Shown here piece after piece: positions 15,777-19,369 of a stretch of DNA of 19,369 nucleotides. The position numbers and the translations under genes were made by a program. Under the pieces are notes generated by a model. The model was not told where the DNA came from, did no database searches, and worked only from the letters and a program-made list of their open reading frames with translations. Every line of letters begins with the position of its first letter. Positions within the stretch are counted from its first letter, which is position 1. Origin of the DNA: Chloroflexota bacterium (lineage in GTDB: Bacteria; Chloroflexota; Anaerolineae; Caldilineales; Caldilineaceae); assembly GCA_003577005.1 (NCBI GenBank), contig QEUW01000143.1, positions 1 to 19,369 on the forward strand, in the 5' to 3' direction.

Positions 15777-17087
15777 TTAGATTGCGCTTGCTTCCGAAAG
15801 CGCTTGCTGATAGATCAGCTCAAAATGGGTACATAGTGCAGCCGGCTGGAAAGGGCTCTGCTCGTATGTAGTGCGCGCTGCGCGACCCAGAGTAAGACGC
15901 AGTTCTGACTGGCTAATGAGCGTGCCGATCTTGGCCGCCAAACAGATCGGGTCCGCCGGTATACAGAGCAGGCCGTTTACACCGTCCTGGATGAGTTCAG
16001 GAACTCCGCCAACACACGTAGCGACGATGGGGCATCCGTAAGCCATTGCCTCGACCACGGCCAGTGGTTTGCCTTCAAGAATCGAAGGAAGCACAAAAAT
16101 ATCGGTCTGGCTCATGATTTCGGAAAGTTCTGTGCGCGTTGTAAAGGCGCCGGCAAAAATTGTGTTGCCATCCAATCCCAACTGGGCCGCATACTGTAGA
16201 AGTTCCTGACGTAGTTCCCCCTCACCGTACACTCTAAACTCTGCTGTTGGGTAACGCGCTTGAACCTGTACGATTGCTTCAAGCAGGTAAGTAAGCCCCT
16301 TTGTCACGTAGAGACGTGCGACCGTCGTAATACGCACTGGGCCATTGCTTCGCCGCAGCCGCTTGTCCTGTCGCCACCCCGTCGCAGCAGGGTCCGGCAG
16401 CAGGGGGCTTCTGACCACAATGGGCCGGGTAACGCCACACACCTCGACCAGTGCTTGTGCGCTCTTCTCGGAAACAGCGACCACAACCGCCGCCTTATTG
16501 ATACTTTGCTGGAATCCCTGCCACCAATTGAATTGGGTATCCGGTGTTTGATGCTCTTCATAGACGACCGGCAGCCCCTTACGGTGCGCCCAATCAATGA
16601 CAAAGAGCAAATTTGTTGTATAGCCCTGGAGATGAAGCACATCTGGGCGCCAGCGATACCGCCACCAATTCAGCAAGAGGCGAGTCAGCGGGCGACGATG
16701 ATCGGGGCCAATGAGTCGATGCATCAACTGCCCTTGCAGCCAATGCCGGGCGCTGGTCTGCGATCGTTCCCAGGAGCGACGCTTGACCACAAATACTAGA
16801 CTACCGAGCAGCATAGTGAGAGGACTCAGCAGCCACATCACGCTGGCCAGGATTTGCTCTTTGGTAGGCCAGTGGGACGCAGGATAGGAGAGCCATTTTG
16901 GCAATTGAACCAACGGCACGTTATGCTCACGCAGCCGGCGCAGATACTGATTGGCAGGTGGAACCCAGGCGGTAGAGAACACGCTGACCTGATGCCCCTG
17001 TTGCTGAAGGCCAATCGCCAGAGTGGCGGCATACTCTTCGAGGCCACCGAACTCTTGCATATCGTAAAAAACCAGGCAAATTCTCAT
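15777..17087 (-). CDS. GT4-family glycosyltransferase with hydrophobic insert
   Basis: 436 residues, GT-B fold. Start MRICLVFYDMQEFGGLEEYA has the glycine-rich acceptor loop GGLEEY (14-19). The donor domain shows VVAVSEKSAQAL (202-213), ITTVARLYVTKGLTYLLEA (253-271), FRVYGEGELR (284-293) and SILEGKPLAVVEAMAYG (335-351), where E338 and E346 form the E-x7-E motif, then GGVPELI (360-366). Unusually, residues 82-102 form a strongly hydrophobic stretch (SVMWLLSPLTMLLGSLVFVV) inside the N-terminal domain, flanked by Arg/Lys, which could dip into or span the membrane. ATG at 17087 is 9 bp after the stop of the transaminase gene. It probably acts on a lipid-linked acceptor; specificity is unknown. 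Confidence 0.92.
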   Translation of the reverse strand: MRICLVFYDMQEFGGLEEYAATLAIGLQQQGHQVSVFSTAWVPPANQYLRRLREHNVPLVQLPKWLSYPASHWPTKEQILASVMWLLSPLTMLLGSLVFVVKRRSWERSQTSARHWLQGQLMHRLIGPDHRRPLTRLLLNWWRYRWRPDVLHLQGYTTNLLFVIDWAHRKGLPVVYEEHQTPDTQFNWWQGFQQSINKAAVVVAVSEKSAQALVEVCGVTRPIVVRSPLLPDPAATGWRQDKRLRRSNGPVRITTVARLYVTKGLTYLLEAIVQVQARYPTAEFRVYGEGELRQELLQYAAQLGLDGNTIFAGAFTTRTELSEIMSQTDIFVLPSILEGKPLAVVEAMAYGCPIVATCVGGVPELIQDGVNGLLCIPADPICLAAKIGTLISQSELRLTLGRAARTTYEQSPFQPAALCTHFELIYQQALSEASAI

Positions 17088-17096
17088 GGTTGGCTG

Positions 17097-18293
17097 TTAT
17101 TGCTTACCTTGGCTGACGGCGAAAGGCAGTGACATCAAGTGCAGAGACGCTGGCTCAAACTCCTTGATTGCTGCGACGACTTTAGCCTGGTCTTCTTCCG
17201 TTAAGTCGTTGTAAAACGGCAGGCGCAACAAACGATCACTCAAGTCTTCGGTCACCGGGCAGTCGCCCTCTTGCCCACCGAACTGCCGCCCCATATCCGA
17301 TAAATGGAGGGGGAGATAGTGAAATACGCTAAGGATCCCGCGCGCTTTCAGATGGTCGATCAGGGCCTGGCGGTCCGCCAACGAAGGCAACAGCAAATAG
17401 AACATGTGATAGGACTGTTCGCAATGGTCAGGTACAACCGGTAAACCTACCCCGTGCGCCGAGGCCCAGTCTTGCAGATGGATGCGATAATAGGCCCATA
17501 TCTGCTGCCGCTTGGCTTGAATTTGGTCGCGGGCTTCCAGTTGGGCGTACAAAAAGGCCGCTAGCAGGTCTGAGGGTAAGAAGCTCGATCCGATATCGAC
17601 CCAGGTGTACTTATCAACCTGGCCGCGGAAAAAGCGGCTACGGTTGGTGCCTTTCTCGCGCACGATCTCGGCCCGTTCAATATACTGAGGGTCGTTGATG
17701 AGCAAGGCTCCCCCTTCACCACAGCTAAAATTCTTGGTTTCGTGAAAACTCTGGGTCGCAAAGGCGCCGAACGTGCCCAGGTATTGGCCTTGATATTTGC
17801 CAAAAAGCCCGTGGGCGTTGTCCTCGACCACGGCGATGTTGTGTTTGGCCGCAATCCGGCAAATCGTTGCCATCTCGCAGCCTACTCCCGCATAGTGGAC
17901 AGGGAGAATCGCGCGCGTGTGGGGGGTGATCAGACGCTCCAATTGCGTCTCGTCCAGGTTCAACGTATCGGAACGGATGTCAACAAAAACCGGGCGGGCG
18001 CCGCGTAATACAAACGCATTTGCCGTGCTGACAAAGGTGAAGGACGGCACAATCACTTCGTCGCCCGGTTGAATGTCCAATAGTAACGCGGTCATTTCCA
18101 GAGCGTCCGTACACGAGGTAGTTAGAAGCGCCTTAGGGACGCCTAGCGCCTCTTGCAGGAGGGCGTGGCACTTTTGAGTAAAACCGCCATCGCCAGCCGA
18201 GTACCCGCGGTGGATCGCCTCTGAGATATAGTACAGCTCCTTACCGACTATTGTAGGGCGGTTAAACGGGATTTGATATCGATTGGTATTCAT
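17097..18293 (-). CDS. wecE: dTDP-4-amino-4,6-dideoxygalactose transaminase (WecE/RffA-type)
   Basis: 398 residues, PLP-dependent DegT/DnrJ/EryC1 aminotransferase. By recall it aligns with E. coli WecE along its length: IPFNRPTIVGKEL (8-20), LLTTSCTDALEM (56-67), DIQPGDEVIVPSFTFVSTAN (73-92), FVLRGARPVFVD (94-105), PVHYAGVGCEM (131-141), VVEDNAHG (155-162, Asp158 contacts the PLP ring), SFHETKN (182-188, with K187 as Schiff-base lysine) and REKGTNRSRFFRGQVDKYTW (212-231). It should convert dTDP-4-keto-6-deoxyglucose plus glutamate into dTDP-4-amino-4,6-dideoxygalactose. The WecE-specific KGTNRS-x-FFRGQVDKYTW block argues against perosamine or Qui4N transaminases. ATG at 18293 has AAGGAG about 12 nt upstream, a rather long spacing. 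It is adjacent to the formyltransferase (20-bp gap), whose likely substrate is this product. Confidence 0.92.
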   Translation of the reverse strand: MNTNRYQIPFNRPTIVGKELYYISEAIHRGYSAGDGGFTQKCHALLQEALGVPKALLTTSCTDALEMTALLLDIQPGDEVIVPSFTFVSTANAFVLRGARPVFVDIRSDTLNLDETQLERLITPHTRAILPVHYAGVGCEMATICRIAAKHNIAVVEDNAHGLFGKYQGQYLGTFGAFATQSFHETKNFSCGEGGALLINDPQYIERAEIVREKGTNRSRFFRGQVDKYTWVDIGSSFLPSDLLAAFLYAQLEARDQIQAKRQQIWAYYRIHLQDWASAHGVGLPVVPDHCEQSYHMFYLLLPSLADRQALIDHLKARGILSVFHYLPLHLSDMGRQFGGQEGDCPVTEDLSDRLLRLPFYNDLTEEDQAKVVAAIKEFEPASLHLMSLPFAVSQGKQ

Positions 18294-18313
18294 AGCTATT
18301 CAGAGCTCCTTGA

Positions 18314-19249
18314 CTAATCGCTACCACCTAGCGTGTGCGCAAGGCTATTGAGGACATCGCTGGCGCAGACAGCTTCGCCCCCTTCCACTTGCACTTCAGC
18401 CAGTAATAAAGAACCATCTCCGGTCAGGACTACAGTGCCTTCTCCGGGGCGCACCTCGACCACTCGACCCGGAACTCGACCCACATAGCGCTGGGAATTC
18501 GCAAGCCGTTTGGCTGACCAGATAGTTATCTTCTCGCCCCCAAGGTAGCTAAAAGCACCGGGATAGGGTCTGCTGACAGCCCGAATGAGGTTGTAAATAG
18601 ATGCCGTAGAGGCCGTCCAGTCGATTTTGTTATCTTCCGGAAGTCGTCTACAGGTGTAGGTAGCGCACAACTCATCCTGGGGAGAGCGGGGCGCAGTTCC
18701 TTGCATCAACTGCTCCAGATTCTGTTCCAACAGTTCCAGGTAGCTTTCTGTTACTCGCTCCAGTACATCGGCGATAAAATCGTCCGGCCCAATGGGAACA
18801 CGCTTTTGGGCCACTACCGCGCCCTCATCAACATGTTCAGCTATCTCAAACAGCGTTACACCTGTGTGGTCTTCACCGTTGATGATCGACCAGACGGTGG
18901 GCGCAAAGCCCCGATATGCTGGTAATAGCGAATCGTGAAAGACAAAAGCACCGCGGCGGGAGCGTTGGTAGACACGGGCTGGAATCATATAGCGCCAGCT
19001 CACCGCAAACATCAGGTCTATGGCGGTAGAGTCCCAAAATTGGCGCCAGCGTACAGCGCCGACCTGTTTGGCTTCAAAGAACTGGCCACCCCGCTCCAGG
19101 GTCAACCGGCGGATATCATCCAAATAGCGTGGCTCCCACGGCTCCTCTGGAAAACTAAACACAACGAGCTCACAGTGCGGCACCAGATCGCTTAACTTGC
19201 GCAGAAACCGATACCCCCGTTGTGTTGCGCAGAGAATTACGATACGCAT
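18314..19249 (-). CDS. Sugar nucleotide N-formyltransferase (ArnA/Fmt-like)
   Basis: 311 residues. Expected to transfer a formyl group from N10-formyl-tetrahydrofolate to the 4-amino group of an NDP-aminosugar. The N-terminal domain (1 to about 200) has the folate/catalytic loop FVFHDSLLPAYRG (102-114) and INGEDHTGVTLFEIAEHVDEG (123-143). The C-terminal part has RAVSRPYPGAFSYLGGEKIT (229-248), which matches the ArnA formyltransferase domain closely and sets it apart from housekeeping Fmt. H105 and D141 of the usual Asn-His-Asp triad are present, but the Asn position is Val103 (codon GTC at 18943-18941), which is odd. ATG at 19249 has AAGGA 7 nt upstream. With the WecE-type gene 20 bp downstream, it most likely makes dTDP-Fuc4NFo or acts on a related 4-aminosugar. 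Confidence 0.87.
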   Translation of the reverse strand: MRIVILCATQRGYRFLRKLSDLVPHCELVVFSFPEEPWEPRYLDDIRRLTLERGGQFFEAKQVGAVRWRQFWDSTAIDLMFAVSWRYMIPARVYQRSRRGAFVFHDSLLPAYRGFAPTVWSIINGEDHTGVTLFEIAEHVDEGAVVAQKRVPIGPDDFIADVLERVTESYLELLEQNLEQLMQGTAPRSPQDELCATYTCRRLPEDNKIDWTASTASIYNLIRAVSRPYPGAFSYLGGEKITIWSAKRLANSQRYVGRVPGRVVEVRPGEGTVVLTGDGSLLLAEVQVEGGEAVCASDVLNSLAHTLGGSD

Positions 19250-19369
19250 CGAACCGTCCTTGTCTACTCTACCTGGCCGGTGGTGCTCATCGTATACAAC
19301 GGATTTGCCAGAAGATCACCAGCTACACCATCGGTAGCTCATTTGTTGCTGGGCCTACCCAGGTACGCA
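19250..19369 (-). other. Upstream edge of the formyltransferase gene; nothing firmly identified
   Basis: The 120 bp before the formyltransferase contain its ribosome-binding site (AAGGA, 19257-19261) and no recognisable promoter. The outermost ~30 nt could be the last codons of another minus-strand gene, since two frames end in a stop here, but they are too short to identify. Confidence 0.35.

Noticed and set aside
15737..15778. AAGCCA...TGGCTT inverted repeat at the end of the GT4 gene, considered as a terminator
   Set aside because: Only 6 bp, with a 30-nt loop and no T-run.
1..19369. CRISPR arrays, insertion sequences, tRNAs, phage genes
   Set aside because: No direct-repeat arrays, transposase motifs, terminal inverted repeats, tRNA cloverleaf or phage protein signatures were seen on either strand.

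Overview
The window is one continuous surface-glycan biosynthesis locus. All 14 recognisable genes lie on the minus strand, so transcription runs from the right edge to the left edge. Spacing is tight: most gaps are 3 to 64 bp, there is one 25-bp overlap, and a single larger gap of 169 bp. I found no convincing plus-strand gene, no tRNA or rRNA, no insertion sequence and no CRISPR array. Organism, inference only: the many GT4/GT2 transferases, a WzyC-type ligase/polymerase, a secreted PQQ-propeller/Ig-like protein ending in a short aromatic-Leu-Pro tail, and intermediate GC content fit a free-living environmental bacterium. My best guess is Chloroflexota (Anaerolineae/Caldilineae-like), at low confidence.

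In order of transcription, right to left. (1) Sugar modification, 19249-17097: an ArnA-like N-formyltransferase and a WecE-type dTDP-4-amino-4,6-dideoxygalactose transaminase. Together they suggest synthesis of an N-formylated 4-amino-4,6-dideoxyhexose (dTDP-Fuc4NFo type). (2) A GT4 glycosyltransferase with a hydrophobic insert (17087-15777). (3) A 169-nt leader, then a 1090-residue secreted protein (15607-12335): PQQ-like beta-propeller, alpha-helical middle region and two Ig-like repeats. (4) Assembly block, 12328-4061: a GT4, a GT2, two tandem paralogous GT4s, a large multipass membrane protein with a GT-C-like acidic pair, and another GT4. (5) Polymerase/ligase, 4037-2693: an O-antigen ligase (WzyC) family protein that reads as two frames and is frameshifted near 3293. 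(6) A sugar-phosphate nucleotidylyltransferase and a WbbL-like GT2, 2658-925. (7) Phosphopentomutase DeoB (897-1), cut by the left edge, a housekeeping gene at the distal end.

How they probably work together (inference): the nucleotidylyltransferase and off-window enzymes supply NDP-sugars. The transaminase and formyltransferase make an N-formyl aminosugar nucleotide. The seven GT4/GT2 enzymes build a repeat unit on a lipid carrier. The multipass protein may add a residue on the outer face, and the WzyC-family protein would polymerise or ligate the glycan. The secreted propeller/Ig protein would act outside the cell, perhaps binding or processing the product. No flippase (Wzx), initiating phosphoglycosyltransferase, or RmlA/RmlB pair lies inside the window, so the locus must continue beyond the right edge or be supplemented elsewhere.

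Points deserving most attention are the formyltransferase with Val in place of the usual catalytic Asn, the unusual architecture of the 1090-residue secreted protein, and the frameshift in the only polymerase/ligase gene.
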